NCBI RefSeq assembly: GCF_006547145.1
Contig: NZ_CP041244.1
Coordinates: 8,928,001 to 8,992,000, forward strand
Direction: 5' to 3'
Origin: Actinomadura sp. WMMA1423
GTDB lineage: Bacteria > Actinomycetota > Actinomycetes > Streptosporangiales > Streptosporangiaceae
DNA length: 64,000 nt
The translations under genes were made by a program, and so were the position numbers. Each line of letters begins with the position of its first letter. Within the stretch, counting starts at the first letter, position 1. The notes under the pieces are model-generated. The model ran no database searches and had not been told where the DNA came from. It saw only the letters and a list, made by a program, of their open reading frames with translations. Below are positions 52,127 through 61,032 of the stretch, in pieces.

Positions 52127-53481
52127 CCACCGGTGCCGAACCCTCCTACGAGGAGATCGCCGAGGCGGTGCTCGACGCCGCCTCCCGGCCGCTCCCCGGC
52201 GAGGTGGCGAAGGCCGCGCGCCGGACGCTCTTCAACGTCCTGGCGGTGGCCCTGGGAGCGTCCGGCTCCCCCCAGGTCGGCAGACTCGCCGCCGCCCTGG
52301 CCGCACCGACCGGCGTGCCCGCGGCTCCCGGGGTGCGCGGGAACGCGAGCCCGGCCGACGCGGCGCTGATCACCGGATTCGCCGCGCACCTGGACGACTT
52401 CGACGACACCCACCTGGTGACGGTCATCCACCCCGGAGCGAGCGTCCTCGGTGCGGCATGGGCGGCGGGCTGGCCCGCCGGCGCCTCCGGACGGGACCTG
52501 CCGGCGGCCTTCGCCCTCGGCTGCGAGGTGCAGCTGCGGCTCGGCCTGGCGGTCAGTCCGGAGCACTACGACCGGGGCTGGCACATCACCGGTACCTGCG
52601 GGGTCGTCGGAGCCGCGGTCACCGCCGGGCTGCTCGGCGCGGCCGGTCGCGACCGGCTGGCGGCCGCACTCCGGCTGGCGTCCCTTCAGACGCTCGGGCA
52701 CCGGGAGGCGTTCGGTACCGAGGTCAAGCCCTTCCACGCCGGGAAGGCGGCCGCGGGCGGGGTACTGGCCGCCGCGGAGGCCGTCCGCGGCCGGTTCACC
52801 GCGGGCGCCGCGGCCGTCCTCCCGGACACCGGCGGGCTGCTGCGCGCCCTCGCGCCCGGGGGGCGGTCCCCTGGCCGCCTTCTCGACGGGTTCGGGACGC
52901 GTTGGGAGCTCGCCGACAACACCTTCAAGCCCTACCCCTGCGGCATCGTCGCGCACCCCGGCATCGACGCGGCCGTCGGAGCCCACGACCGCGGTGTGGC
53001 CCCGGCGGACGTCGTCCGGATCCGCTACCGCTGCCACCCGCTGGTTCCGGAGCTGATGGGGCGGCTCGACCCGCGGACCGGTCTGCAGGCGCGCTTCTCG
53101 GCGGTGCACGGGGTGGCCGCCGGCCTGGCCCGCGGCACCGGCGGGCTCGCCGAGTTCGGCGACGCGGCGGTGGCCGACCCGGTGCTGGCCCGCCTGCGGG
53201 CGCGCGTCGAGCTGTGCCCGGAACCCCGCATGCCGCGGGAATCGGCCGTACTGGAGATCCACACCGTCGAGCAGGGAACCGTCGTGTCGGCCGTCGAGCA
53301 CGCGCGGGGAAGCCTGCTGCGCCCGCTGACCGACGACGAGCTCATCGGCAAGGCCGAGGCCCTGGCGCCCGGACGGGCGAGGGCGATCTGGGAGGCGGTC
53401 GCGCGCCTGGGGGAGGGGTCCGGACCGGGGACCGTCCAGGCGCTGCTGGAGGAGACCCGGAGGGAGGCGGTGGCCCGATGA
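52123..53481 (+). CDS. MmgE/PrpD family protein
   Basis: 452 residues, the normal family length. RRTLFNVLAVALGASG, AALITGFAAHLDDFDDTHL, HPGASVLGAAWAAG, GWHITGTCGVVGAAVTAG and FKPYPCGIVAHPGIDA are typical. The family includes 2-methylcitrate dehydratase and aconitate decarboxylase, so a hydroxy-diacid dehydratase or decarboxylase activity is likely. It is followed by a half-size relative, with which it may pair. Confidence 0.88.
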   Translation: MTTGAEPSYEEIAEAVLDAASRPLPGEVAKAARRTLFNVLAVALGASGSPQVGRLAAALAAPTGVPAAPGVRGNASPADAALITGFAAHLDDFDDTHLVTVIHPGASVLGAAWAAGWPAGASGRDLPAAFALGCEVQLRLGLAVSPEHYDRGWHITGTCGVVGAAVTAGLLGAAGRDRLAAALRLASLQTLGHREAFGTEVKPFHAGKAAAGGVLAAAEAVRGRFTAGAAAVLPDTGGLLRALAPGGRSPGRLLDGFGTRWELADNTFKPYPCGIVAHPGIDAAVGAHDRGVAPADVVRIRYRCHPLVPELMGRLDPRTGLQARFSAVHGVAAGLARGTGGLAEFGDAAVADPVLARLRARVELCPEPRMPRESAVLEIHTVEQGTVVSAVEHARGSLLRPLTDDELIGKAEALAPGRARAIWEAVARLGEGSGPGTVQALLEETRREAVAR

Positions 53482-54170
53482 CCGGGACGACCTTGAGCAT
53501 CGCCGGTTTCGTCGCCGGGACGCCCGTGCCGCCGGCCGTGGCCGCCGCCGCGACGGCTCTGTGCGAGAACCTGTCCGGGCTGGAGTCAGCGTCCGTCCGC
53601 GACCAGCGGGCGGCGGTCGCCTACTGGGTCGCCTGCGCGGTCCTGCATCACGCCGGCAGCGCCGACGCCCGCGCGACGGAGAGTCTGGCCGCCGGGCTGG
53701 AACCCGCTCTGCGGGTGCGCGGCTCGCTGGACGGCCACGTCGTGGGCGGGTGGGATCCGGTGGGCGCGGCCGTGCTCGTCGGGTCCGCCTGCGCCGCCGC
53801 CCGCCACGACGGCCTCGACGGGGAGGCGACGGCCCGCGCGGTCGGCATCGCCGTCACCCAGGCGTCCGGACTGGAGATCCTGTCGGACACCCCGCTCGGA
53901 ACGTTCCAGCGACGCATGGCCGCCCGCAACGGACTGGAGGCCGCACGGCTCGCCGGCGCGGGCATGACCGCTCCCGTCACCGGCCTGGAAGGAAGGCGCG
54001 GCCTGTACGCGCTGATGGCACCCGCCGCGGACCCGGCCGCCGCGGCCGACCGGCTCGGCCGGCGGTGGCTCGTCGCCGCGCTCCCGACCGCGGAAGGCCG
54101 GACCCCGCCGCCCGGCCGGGAGGAGCGGCGGTCGAACCCGGTCGAGCGAGCCGCGGAGGCACTGTCATGA
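53478..54170 (+). CDS. Half-size MmgE/PrpD-like protein
   Basis: 230 residues resembling only the central helical part of MmgE/PrpD proteins (GHVVGGWDPVGAAVLVGSA, ARAVGIAVTQASGLEILSDTP, RMAARNGLEAARLAGAGMTAP). The DxDD-type aspartate motif seen in its upstream neighbour is absent, so it is unlikely to be catalytic alone. ATGA overlaps on both sides and a clean frame argue that it is a functional accessory subunit rather than a decaying copy. Assignment is by resemblance only. Confidence 0.65.
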   Translation: MTGTTLSIAGFVAGTPVPPAVAAAATALCENLSGLESASVRDQRAAVAYWVACAVLHHAGSADARATESLAAGLEPALRVRGSLDGHVVGGWDPVGAAVLVGSACAAARHDGLDGEATARAVGIAVTQASGLEILSDTPLGTFQRRMAARNGLEAARLAGAGMTAPVTGLEGRRGLYALMAPAADPAAAADRLGRRWLVAALPTAEGRTPPPGREERRSNPVERAAEALS

Positions 54171-54802
54171 CGGCGACCGCCGCGCTGGCCGACCGGCTGC
54201 GGCCGGACCGGACGGCGCTCATCCTCATCGACCTGTCGAACGACTTCGTCCACCCGCGCGGCAAGACAGCCACCGTGGGCGGCCGGGACGTCGGCCACGC
54301 CCAGCGGATCCTGCCCGTCGCCGCCGACCTCGCGGAGGCCGCCCGCGACGCCGGGGTGACCGTGATCCACAGCCAGCACACCACGCTGCCGGGCGGCGCC
54401 GGCGACTCACCGGTGTGGCGGGACGCGCGCTCACGCGCCGCGTACTCCGCCCCCGACATCTGCCTCGACGGATCCTGGGGGCAGGAGATCGCCGAGGAGG
54501 TCGCGCCCCGCCCCGGAGACCATGTCGTCAAGAAGTACCGCTACGGCGGCTTCACCGGGACCAACCTGGAACTGATCCTGCGCAGCCTGGGACGCGACAG
54601 CGTCCTCTGCTGCGGCGTCTCCACCAACGTCTGCGTGGACACCACCGCCCGCGAGGCGTTCGCCCGCGACTTCTACGTCACGATCGCCGCCGACGCCTGC
54701 GCGTCGTGGGACATGGGTCTGCACGCCGCGGCGCTCCGCACCGCCGAGAGCCGGTTCGCCGTGGTGGCGGCGACCGGGGACGTCCTTGCCGCCTGGACCT
54801 GA
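54167..54802 (+). CDS. Isochorismatase-like cysteine hydrolase
   Basis: 211 residues with the Asp-Lys-Cys triad of the family: Asp22 in LILIDLSNDFVHP, the Lys in VVKKYRYGGF and the Cys in GVSTNVCVDTTAREAF. The family hydrolyses amides or ureido compounds (nicotinamidase, N-carbamoylsarcosine or biuret/ureidoacrylate amidohydrolases). With an amidohydrolase and a nucleoside-type importer in the same operon, a ureido- or amide-bearing intermediate is a reasonable inference. Four-base overlap with the gene before. Confidence 0.9.
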   Translation: MTATAALADRLRPDRTALILIDLSNDFVHPRGKTATVGGRDVGHAQRILPVAADLAEAARDAGVTVIHSQHTTLPGGAGDSPVWRDARSRAAYSAPDICLDGSWGQEIAEEVAPRPGDHVVKKYRYGGFTGTNLELILRSLGRDSVLCCGVSTNVCVDTTAREAFARDFYVTIAADACASWDMGLHAAALRTAESRFAVVAATGDVLAAWT

Positions 54803-54824
54803 CCGAATCCGACGAGGAGGCCAC

Positions 54825-55127
54825 ATGATCGCAGAACTGCGCTACTACACCATCACGCCCGGCCACACCGACGCGCTGCTCGACCAGTTCACCGGCACCA
54901 GCCTGCCCCTGTTCGCCAAGCACGGCATCACCGCGCACGGCCCCTGGCTGCGGCGGCTGACCAAGGGGGAGCAACTCGTCTACGTCCTGGAGTTCGCCGA
55001 CGAGCACGACCGCGAGACCCGCTGGACGGCGTTCCGCGAGGATCCCGAATGGCAGGCGGTCGTCGAGGCAGGCCGGGGCCAGGTTCCGCACATCGCGGGC
55101 AGCGAGATCGTGGAGCTGAGCCGATGA
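54825..55127 (+). CDS. NIPSNAP family protein
   Basis: 100 residues with IAELRYYTITPGHTDALLDQF, LVYVLEFADEHDRETRW and FREDPEWQAVVE, the ferredoxin-like dimeric barrel of NIPSNAP. Function is usually accessory in catabolic operons. GAGGAGG precedes the ATG. Confidence 0.85.
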   Translation: MIAELRYYTITPGHTDALLDQFTGTSLPLFAKHGITAHGPWLRRLTKGEQLVYVLEFADEHDRETRWTAFREDPEWQAVVEAGRGQVPHIAGSEIVELSR

Positions 55128-56623
55128 GCTCCCTTGACACCGCCGTCCGCGTCCACGGCCACCACATCGCCGGAGAGCGGGTCGACGGCCCGCTCCTGGA
55201 ACGACGCGCCCCCGCCTCGAACAGGGTCGTGGCCCGCTACGCCGCCGGCACGGCGGACGACGTGGACGCCGCGGCCTGCGCCGCCGCCCGGGCGTTCGCA
55301 TCCGCGGAATGGCGGCGCACCCCCGCGATGGCCCGAGCCGGGCTCCTGGAGAACCTGGCCGCACTTCTGGAACACGACGCCGACCGGCTCGCCGCCCTCG
55401 ACTCCGAGGAGGTCGGGAAGCCGCTGGCGTTCGCGCGCGGCGACATCGAACTCGGCATCGCGCACGTCCGGCAGGCCGCGGCGCTCGCCCGCACGTCCAA
55501 GGGTGAGGCCTACACCGGCCTGGCGCCCGCGTACACCGCGCTCGCGACCCGGGAACCGGTGGGGGTCGCCGCGCTGATCATCCCGTGGAACTTCCCGGCG
55601 CTCGTCCTCCTGCAGAAGCTCCCCTACGCCCTGGCCGCCGGATGCGCCGTGGTGGTCAAGCCGTCGGAGTTCACCTCCGGCAGCGCGCTGGAGATCGCCG
55701 CCCGCTGCGAGGACGCGGGCTTCCCGCCCGGGGTGGTGAACGTGGTCACCGGCACGGGGCCCGGCGCCGGGCTGCCCATGGTGACCCACCCCCTGGTCTC
55801 CTACGTCTCGTTCACCGGATCGACGCGCGTCGGCCGGGAGGTGATGCGCGCGGCCGCCGACTCCCTCACCCGGGTCGGGCTGGAGTTGGGCGGCAAGACC
55901 GGCAACGTGGTCTTCGCCGACGCCGACCTGGAAGCCGCGGCCGACGGCATCGTCTTCGCCGCCTTCGCCAACCAGGGGGAGTCGTGCGTCGCCAGCTCGC
56001 GGCTGCTCGTCGACGAGACCGTGGCGGACGACTTCACCGCCGCCGTCGCCGCCCGCGCGTCCGCGCTGCGGGTGGGGATGCCCGACGACCCTCGGGCCGA
56101 CATCGGGGCGCTCATCCACCACGAGCACCGGGACCGGGTCCACGCGGCCGTGCTCGCCGGGGTCGACGCCGGCGGGAAGGTCCTGACCGGGGGGAGTCCA
56201 CCCGACGACCCCGAACTGGCGGAGGGCGCCTTCTACCGGCCGACCGTGATCGCCTCCGTGGACCGCGAGTCGCCGGTGTTCCAGAAGGAGGTCTTCGGGC
56301 CCGTCCTGTCGGTGACGACGTTCGGCACCGACCGGGAGGCCGTCGAGCTGGCGAACGCCACCGAGTACGGCCTCGCCCAGTCCCTGTGGACCAGGGACCT
56401 CGACCGCGCTTTCGCGGTCAGCGGCGAGCTGCGGGCCGGCACCGTCTGGGTGAACACCGCCAGCGACGGGTCACCGGCGCTGGCGTTCGGCGGCGTGAAG
56501 GCGTCCGGCTTCGGACGCGAGGGCGGCGAGGAGGGGATGCGGGAGTTCACCGAGTACAAGACGGTGCAGTTCCGCGGAGAACCCCGCGTGAGCCCGTTCG
56601 CCGGAGCGGAGTCGGCCCGATGA
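55124..56623 (+). CDS. Aldehyde dehydrogenase family protein
   Basis: 499 residues. The catalytic Cys288 is in GESCVASSRL and the general base Glu254 in LELGGKTGN; IIPWNFPALVL, VVKPSEFTSGSALE and FGPVLSVTTF are also present. It oxidises an aldehyde to an acid with NAD(P)+. It overlaps its neighbours by four bases on both sides. By position, it may act on the aldehyde made by the GMC oxidoreductase or released by a lyase. Confidence 0.94.
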   Translation: MSSLDTAVRVHGHHIAGERVDGPLLERRAPASNRVVARYAAGTADDVDAAACAAARAFASAEWRRTPAMARAGLLENLAALLEHDADRLAALDSEEVGKPLAFARGDIELGIAHVRQAAALARTSKGEAYTGLAPAYTALATREPVGVAALIIPWNFPALVLLQKLPYALAAGCAVVVKPSEFTSGSALEIAARCEDAGFPPGVVNVVTGTGPGAGLPMVTHPLVSYVSFTGSTRVGREVMRAAADSLTRVGLELGGKTGNVVFADADLEAAADGIVFAAFANQGESCVASSRLLVDETVADDFTAAVAARASALRVGMPDDPRADIGALIHHEHRDRVHAAVLAGVDAGGKVLTGGSPPDDPELAEGAFYRPTVIASVDRESPVFQKEVFGPVLSVTTFGTDREAVELANATEYGLAQSLWTRDLDRAFAVSGELRAGTVWVNTASDGSPALAFGGVKASGFGREGGEEGMREFTEYKTVQFRGEPRVSPFAGAESAR

Positions 56624-56952
56624 GCCTCGTCCACATCGTGCTCGTCAGGCCCCGGGACGGGCAGGAGGCACGGGCGGACGACCTCACCTCCCGGCTCGCC
56701 GCGCTCGCCGCCGAACTGGGCGCCGGCGACGTCTACGCCGGCCCCGACGTGAGCATCGAGCCGTTCGGCGGCGGCTACACGACCGGGCTCGCCATCGCCT
56801 TCCCCGGTGAGCGCGCCCGTGACGCCTACCTTCGAAACCCCCGGCACGCCGAGTTGGCCCGCGAACTGCCCGCGGCGGCCGATTCGGTGCTGGTCGTCGA
56901 CCTGCCGGCGGCCGCCACCGGCCTCGCATCCCAGGGAGCGCAGCGGACATGA
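56620..56952 (+). CDS. Dabb-like (stress-responsive alpha/beta barrel) protein
   Basis: 110 residues: LVHIVLVRPRDGQEARADDL at the start, YTTGLAIAFPGERARDAYL and NPRHAELARELP, a dimeric alpha-beta barrel pattern. The function is unassigned; relatives include cyclases and EthD-like accessory proteins. Embedded in the operon with four-base overlaps. Confidence 0.75.
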   Translation: MSLVHIVLVRPRDGQEARADDLTSRLAALAAELGAGDVYAGPDVSIEPFGGGYTTGLAIAFPGERARDAYLRNPRHAELARELPAAADSVLVVDLPAAATGLASQGAQRT

Positions 56953-57815
56953 CGGAGAGCATCGGCTTCATCGGCCTCGGCGCGATGGGGCTCGGAATGG
57001 CCGGCAACCTCGTCAAGGGCGGCCACGAAGTACACGGATACGACCCCTCGCCGGAACGCCGCGAGAAGGCCGCCGAGGCGGGCGTCCGGCTGGTGGCCTC
57101 CCCCCTGGAGGCGGCCAGGGCGTCCTCGGGCGTGGTCCTGTCCGTGGTGCGGGACGCCGCGCAGACCCGCGAGGTCCTGCTCGGCGAGCACGGCGTCGCC
57201 CGGGAGGGCCGTCCGCTCACCGTCGTCGTGGCCAGCACCCTCGACCCCGCCACGATGCGCGCGCTGGCGGCCGAACTCGGCGGACACGGCGTGACCGCCG
57301 TCGACGCGACCATGTCCGGGGGGCCCTGGGGCGCCGAGGCGGGCGCACTGACGCTGATGGTGTCGGCCGCACCCGAGGTGTTCGGGCGGCTTCGCCCCCT
57401 CCTGGACCTCATGGGCCGCAACATCTTCCATGTCGGCGAGGAGGTGGGCACCGCCCAGGCGGCCAAGCTCGCCGTGCAGCTCACCTTCGGCGTCAACATG
57501 ATGGGCGTGTACGAGGCGATCCGTCTGGCCGACGAGTTCGGGGTTGGTGAAGACCAGTTGATGGAGATGCTCTCGGTCAGCGTGGGCGGCAGCTGGGTCG
57601 TGGACAACTGGCGGCGTGTCAAGCCCTGGTGGGAGCACTACGTGCCCGGCGAGGACCTCGACATCCTCCTGAAGGACATGCGGTCGGTGCAGCGGGAAGC
57701 GGACAGTGGCGACTTCCCCATGCCCGTCACCGCGTTGGCGTTCCAGCTCATGCGGCATGTGTGGCCGGCGTGGGCCGCGCTCAAGGCCGCCCGGGCGGGG
57801 GAGGCACCGGAATGA
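56949..57815 (+). CDS. NAD(P)-dependent 3-hydroxyisobutyrate dehydrogenase-family oxidoreductase
   Basis: 288 residues. N-terminal Rossmann motif IGFIGLGAMGLGMAGNLVKGG, substrate-binding DATMSGGPWGAEAG, and the catalytic Lys in QAAKLAVQLTFGVNMMG. The family oxidises or reduces beta-hydroxy acids such as 3-hydroxyisobutyrate, tartronate semialdehyde or 6-phosphogluconate. The precise substrate cannot be read. Overlaps flanking genes by four bases. Confidence 0.92.
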   Translation: MTESIGFIGLGAMGLGMAGNLVKGGHEVHGYDPSPERREKAAEAGVRLVASPLEAARASSGVVLSVVRDAAQTREVLLGEHGVAREGRPLTVVVASTLDPATMRALAAELGGHGVTAVDATMSGGPWGAEAGALTLMVSAAPEVFGRLRPLLDLMGRNIFHVGEEVGTAQAAKLAVQLTFGVNMMGVYEAIRLADEFGVGEDQLMEMLSVSVGGSWVVDNWRRVKPWWEHYVPGEDLDILLKDMRSVQREADSGDFPMPVTALAFQLMRHVWPAWAALKAARAGEAPE

Positions 57816-58720
57816 CCACCGTGACGACCCCCGACGGCACCCGCCTGGCGGTCGAGGTGGCAGGGGCCGGCCCGCCCCTGCTCTTCCTGCACGAGGTGGC
57901 CGGTGACCTGCACGACTGGCGAGCGCAGGTGGCGCATTTCGCCGACCGGTACACCTGCGTCCGCTACAACGCGCGCGGCTACCCGCCGTCCGACGTCCCG
58001 GTCGGCTCGGACAGCTACGGGCAGCACATCGCCGTCCAGGACGCGATCGCCGTCCTGGACGGGCTCGGCCTCGACGCCGCCCACGTCGTAGGCCTCTCGA
58101 TGGGCGGCTTCTGCGCCGTCCACCTGACGCTGCAGCACCCGGAACGCTGCCTCAGCGCGACGGTGGCCGGAGCCGGGTACGGCTCGGCGCCGCACCAGCG
58201 GGCCGGGTTCACCGAAGAGGCGCGCACGGCCGCCCGCATGTTCCGGGAGGACGTGCGGGCTGCCGCGGACGCCTACCAGAACGGGCCCACGCGTGTGCAG
58301 TACCGGCTCAAGGACCCCGACGGATGGCGGTCGTTCGGCGAACGGCTGGCCGGACGGGACCCGATCGGCATGTCGCTGACGTTCTCCCAGGTCCTCGCCG
58401 AACGTCCCTCGCTGTACGACCTGCGCGACCGCCTGGCGGTGGTGCGGACCCCCGTGCTGCTGGTCGTCGGCGACGAGGACGACGGCTGCCTCGACGTCAA
58501 GGTCATGCTCAAGCGGACCATCCCCGGGGCCGCCCTGGCGGTGCTGCCGCGTACCGGCCACACGCTCAACCTCGAAGAGCCCGCGGCGTTCAACGCGGTG
58601 CTCGACGACTTCCTGGACAAGGTCACCCACGGCCGGTGGGCGCCCAGGGACCCCGCCACCCTGGGCCGGGGCCTTGTCGGAATGACGTCCGCACACCCCG
58701 AAGCAGAGGAGTTGCCATGA
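57812..58720 (+). CDS. Alpha/beta hydrolase
   Basis: 302 residues with nucleophile elbow GLSMGGFCAVH, an oxyanion region LLFLHEVAGDLHDW (HE in place of HG), acid-site VVGDEDDGCLD and catalytic His in RTGHTLNLEEP. It resembles 3-oxoadipate enol-lactonase and related esterases. The ~30-residue C-terminal tail after the catalytic core is unusual. ATGA overlaps. Confidence 0.9.
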   Translation: MTTVTTPDGTRLAVEVAGAGPPLLFLHEVAGDLHDWRAQVAHFADRYTCVRYNARGYPPSDVPVGSDSYGQHIAVQDAIAVLDGLGLDAAHVVGLSMGGFCAVHLTLQHPERCLSATVAGAGYGSAPHQRAGFTEEARTAARMFREDVRAAADAYQNGPTRVQYRLKDPDGWRSFGERLAGRDPIGMSLTFSQVLAERPSLYDLRDRLAVVRTPVLLVVGDEDDGCLDVKVMLKRTIPGAALAVLPRTGHTLNLEEPAAFNAVLDDFLDKVTHGRWAPRDPATLGRGLVGMTSAHPEAEELP

Positions 58721-59202
58721 CCGCCGATGGAGATGACGCCCCGACCGTCCGCCAACTGCGTCTCGTGATCGAGGCGGAGGACTACGAGGCCGCCGTCGCC
58801 TTCTTCCGCGACGCGCTCGGCCTCCCCGAGCAGGCCGCGTTCTCCGGCGAGGGCGACGCCCAGGTGGTGATCCTGGACGCCGGCCGGGCCACGCTCGAGA
58901 TCGCCAACCCGGCGCAGAAGCGGCTCATCGACGAAGTGGAGGTCGGCCGGCAGGTCGCACCGAAGTTCCGGGTCGCGTTCGAGGTCGGCGACACCCGCTC
59001 GGTCAACGACCGGCTGCTGGACGCGGGCGCCGAACCCGTCGCCCCGCCCACCGTCACCCCCTGGCAGTCGCTCAACGCCCGCCTGGACGCGCCCGGCGGC
59101 GTGCAGATCACGCTGTTCGAGGAACTGACGACCCTGGAGGAGCGCAGCGCTCTGGACGGGTTCGGCACGGAACAGGGCCGGCCCGATGCCACCGGAACCT
59201 GA
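58717..59202 (+). CDS. VOC (glyoxalase/bleomycin resistance) family protein
   Basis: 161 residues with two beta-alpha-beta-beta-beta halves: QLRLVIEAEDYEAAVAFFRDALGL, ILDAGRATLEIANP, and KFRVAFEVGDTRSVNDRLLDAG with a final LDAPGGVQITLFEEL. The first usual His metal ligand is replaced in the opening strand, whereas Glu residues remain, so the metal site is uncertain. Overlaps the amidohydrolase by 17 bases. Confidence 0.87.
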   Translation: MTADGDDAPTVRQLRLVIEAEDYEAAVAFFRDALGLPEQAAFSGEGDAQVVILDAGRATLEIANPAQKRLIDEVEVGRQVAPKFRVAFEVGDTRSVNDRLLDAGAEPVAPPTVTPWQSLNARLDAPGGVQITLFEELTTLEERSALDGFGTEQGRPDATGT

Positions 59203-60430
59203 ACCGCTGCTGATCCGCGGCGCCCGCCTGCTCGACTCGACCGCCCCGGTCGACGTCCACCTGGCCGGCGGGCGGATCACCGCGATCGGCGACCTCCCGG
59301 CCCCGCCGGCCGCGAAGATCATCGACGCCGAGGGCGGGCTCCTGGCGCCCGCCTTCGTCGAACCCCATTTCCACATGGACAAGGCGCTCACACACCCGGA
59401 CCTGCCACCGAGCGACCATGACCACCCTCTGGACGCCGCGCTCGAGCGCACCCGGTACGCCAAAGTCCGTTACACCCCAGAGGATCTGAGGGACCGCGCC
59501 ACCACCGCGATCCGGCTCGCCGTCGGCCACGGCGTGGGAACGCTGCGCGCCCATGTCGACGTCGACCCGGTGGGCGGACTGTCGGCCCTCGGCGTCATGG
59601 CCGACCTGCGGGACAGCCACCGCGACCTGATCGACATCCAGCTCGTGGCGTTTCCCCAGGAGAGCATCGTCCGCGACCCCGGAGCACTTCCGCTCCTCCG
59701 CGAAGCCCTGGCCTCGGGCGCCGACGTACTAGGCGGGGCCCCCGACGTGGAGGAGCCCCAAGACCGGCTCCGGCACCTCGACCTGCTCGTCGAACTGGCC
59801 GCGGAGACCGGCGCGGACCTCGACGTCCACTGCGACTACAGCTACGACCCCGCCCAGCGCGACCTGGAGGAACTCGCGCGCAGAACCATCGACGCCGGCC
59901 TCATCGGCCGCGTCCGGGCCGGCCACTGCTGCGCCCTGGACGCCTACGACGAAACGACCGCCACCGAGGTCGTCGAAGCAGTGCTCGCCGCAGGGATCGC
60001 CGTCTGCGTCTGCCCGATGGGCAACCTGCTGCTGGTGGGGGACTCCGCCTGCCCCCCAGGCAGGGGAGTGGCCCGTCTCAGGTCCCTGCTCGCCCAGGGT
60101 GTCCCCGTCGCCGCGGGAGGCGACAACATGAACGACATGTGGTTCCCGTTCGGCCGCCTCGATCCGGCGGAGGTCGCCATGGTGACCGCCATCGCCGCCC
60201 GCATGTGGTCGGACCAGCAGCTCAGGCAGGTCTTCGACATGGTGACGGTGAACGCGGCGCACTATGTCGGCGCACCCGCCGAAGGCATCCATGTGGGAGC
60301 CGTGGCGGACCTGGTGCTGTTCTCGGCCACCCACCTCAGCGACGTGCTCCGGAATGCCCCCGGCCACCGAACCACCATCAAGCGAGGCCGCGTAGTGGGC
60401 GGCGCCACTTCAACCGTCTGGACGACCTGA
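59186..60430 (+). CDS. Amidohydrolase, cytosine deaminase-like, with altered catalytic Glu
   Basis: 414 residues of the CodA-type amidohydrolase group. Metal ligands align well with E. coli CodA: His61 and His63 (EPHFHMDKA), His215 (VHCDYS), His247 (AGHCCALDAYD) and Asp313 (GGDNMNDMWFPFG). The catalytic Glu that follows His by three residues in CodA (HCDE) is Tyr218 here, so it is unlikely to be a cytosine deaminase; a ring amidase or other C-N hydrolase is possible. Last gene of the plus-strand run. Confidence 0.85.
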   Translation: MPPEPEPLLIRGARLLDSTAPVDVHLAGGRITAIGDLPAPPAAKIIDAEGGLLAPAFVEPHFHMDKALTHPDLPPSDHDHPLDAALERTRYAKVRYTPEDLRDRATTAIRLAVGHGVGTLRAHVDVDPVGGLSALGVMADLRDSHRDLIDIQLVAFPQESIVRDPGALPLLREALASGADVLGGAPDVEEPQDRLRHLDLLVELAAETGADLDVHCDYSYDPAQRDLEELARRTIDAGLIGRVRAGHCCALDAYDETTATEVVEAVLAAGIAVCVCPMGNLLLVGDSACPPGRGVARLRSLLAQGVPVAAGGDNMNDMWFPFGRLDPAEVAMVTAIAARMWSDQQLRQVFDMVTVNAAHYVGAPAEGIHVGAVADLVLFSATHLSDVLRNAPGHRTTIKRGRVVGGATSTVWTT

Positions 60431-60669
60431 AGCCGAGCTTCGCAGCTCCCCGAAGCGCTCACGCGGACGGTCGATCATCCTGAAGACGGGGTCGCGATGA
60501 TCCACTCACCCCGCCGCACCCGCACTCCGCGCGGCGTGCACGCCGGCTCCACGCTCTCCGAGGTCAAGCGCGCTCCCCGCGTCCGACGCGCAGCCACGGC
60601 TTCCGGGGAGTCACCGCGCCCCGCAAGCACTGCGCAGCACCGGCCGTAGGTTTCGAGAGGCCGACCACA
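60431..60669. other. Intergenic region after the long plus-strand operon
   Basis: Between two convergent units. It holds the right copy of the 29-bp repeat and a weak hairpin, GAGCT-TCGC-AGCTC (60435-60448), five bases after the amidohydrolase stop, without a T-run. I see no gene. Confidence 0.5.
60455..60483. repeat. 29-bp direct repeat, right copy
   Basis: 26 of 29 bases identical to 8254-8282 in the same orientation, 52.2 kb apart. On the minus strand it reads R-M-I-D-R-P-R-E-R-F-G-E-L, parallel to the left copy. Confidence 0.5.
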
Positions 60670-61032
60670 TCATTCGCCTTCGGGTGTCTTTGTGGAGTCC
60701 GCGATGCCGTCGAGCCTGGCGACCAGATCGCGCAGGGCGGCCAACTCCTCTGCCAGCGCACGTGACCCCTTCGGGGTCAAACTGAGCCAGGTCCGGGGAC
60801 GGCGGCCGTGGTAGCCCTTGTGAATGTCGATGTAGCCGGCCTCGTCCAGCGTCCGTAGATGTCGGGACAGATTGCCGTCGGTGAGGTTCAGGGTGTCGCG
60901 CAGATACCCGAATTCGGCACGGTCGATTTCGTGCAGCACCGTCATGATGCCGAGGCGGGTGCGGTGGTGGACGGTGTCGTTGAGGCCTTGCGTGGGGTGC
61001 GGAGCCCCTGGTGGCCCGCTCGTCTCCGTCAT
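60670..61032 (-). CDS. Winged-helix transcriptional regulator
   Basis: 120 residues, with RLGIMTVLHEIDRAEFGYLRDTLNLTDGNLSRHLRTLDEAGYID as the DNA-binding core (residues ~27-70) and a wing of KGYHGRRPRTWLSLTPKG. It resembles the small MarR/ArsR-like winged helix group that is typically encoded beside a membrane protein and represses its own operon. ATGA overlap with the upstream membrane gene. Confidence 0.88.
   Translation of the reverse strand: MTETSGPPGAPHPTQGLNDTVHHRTRLGIMTVLHEIDRAEFGYLRDTLNLTDGNLSRHLRTLDEAGYIDIHKGYHGRRPRTWLSLTPKGSRALAEELAALRDLVARLDGIADSTKTPEGE

Noticed and set aside
59186..60430. Cytosine deaminase assignment
   Set aside because: The catalytic Glu of the HCDE motif is Tyr, so the specific name is not justified.
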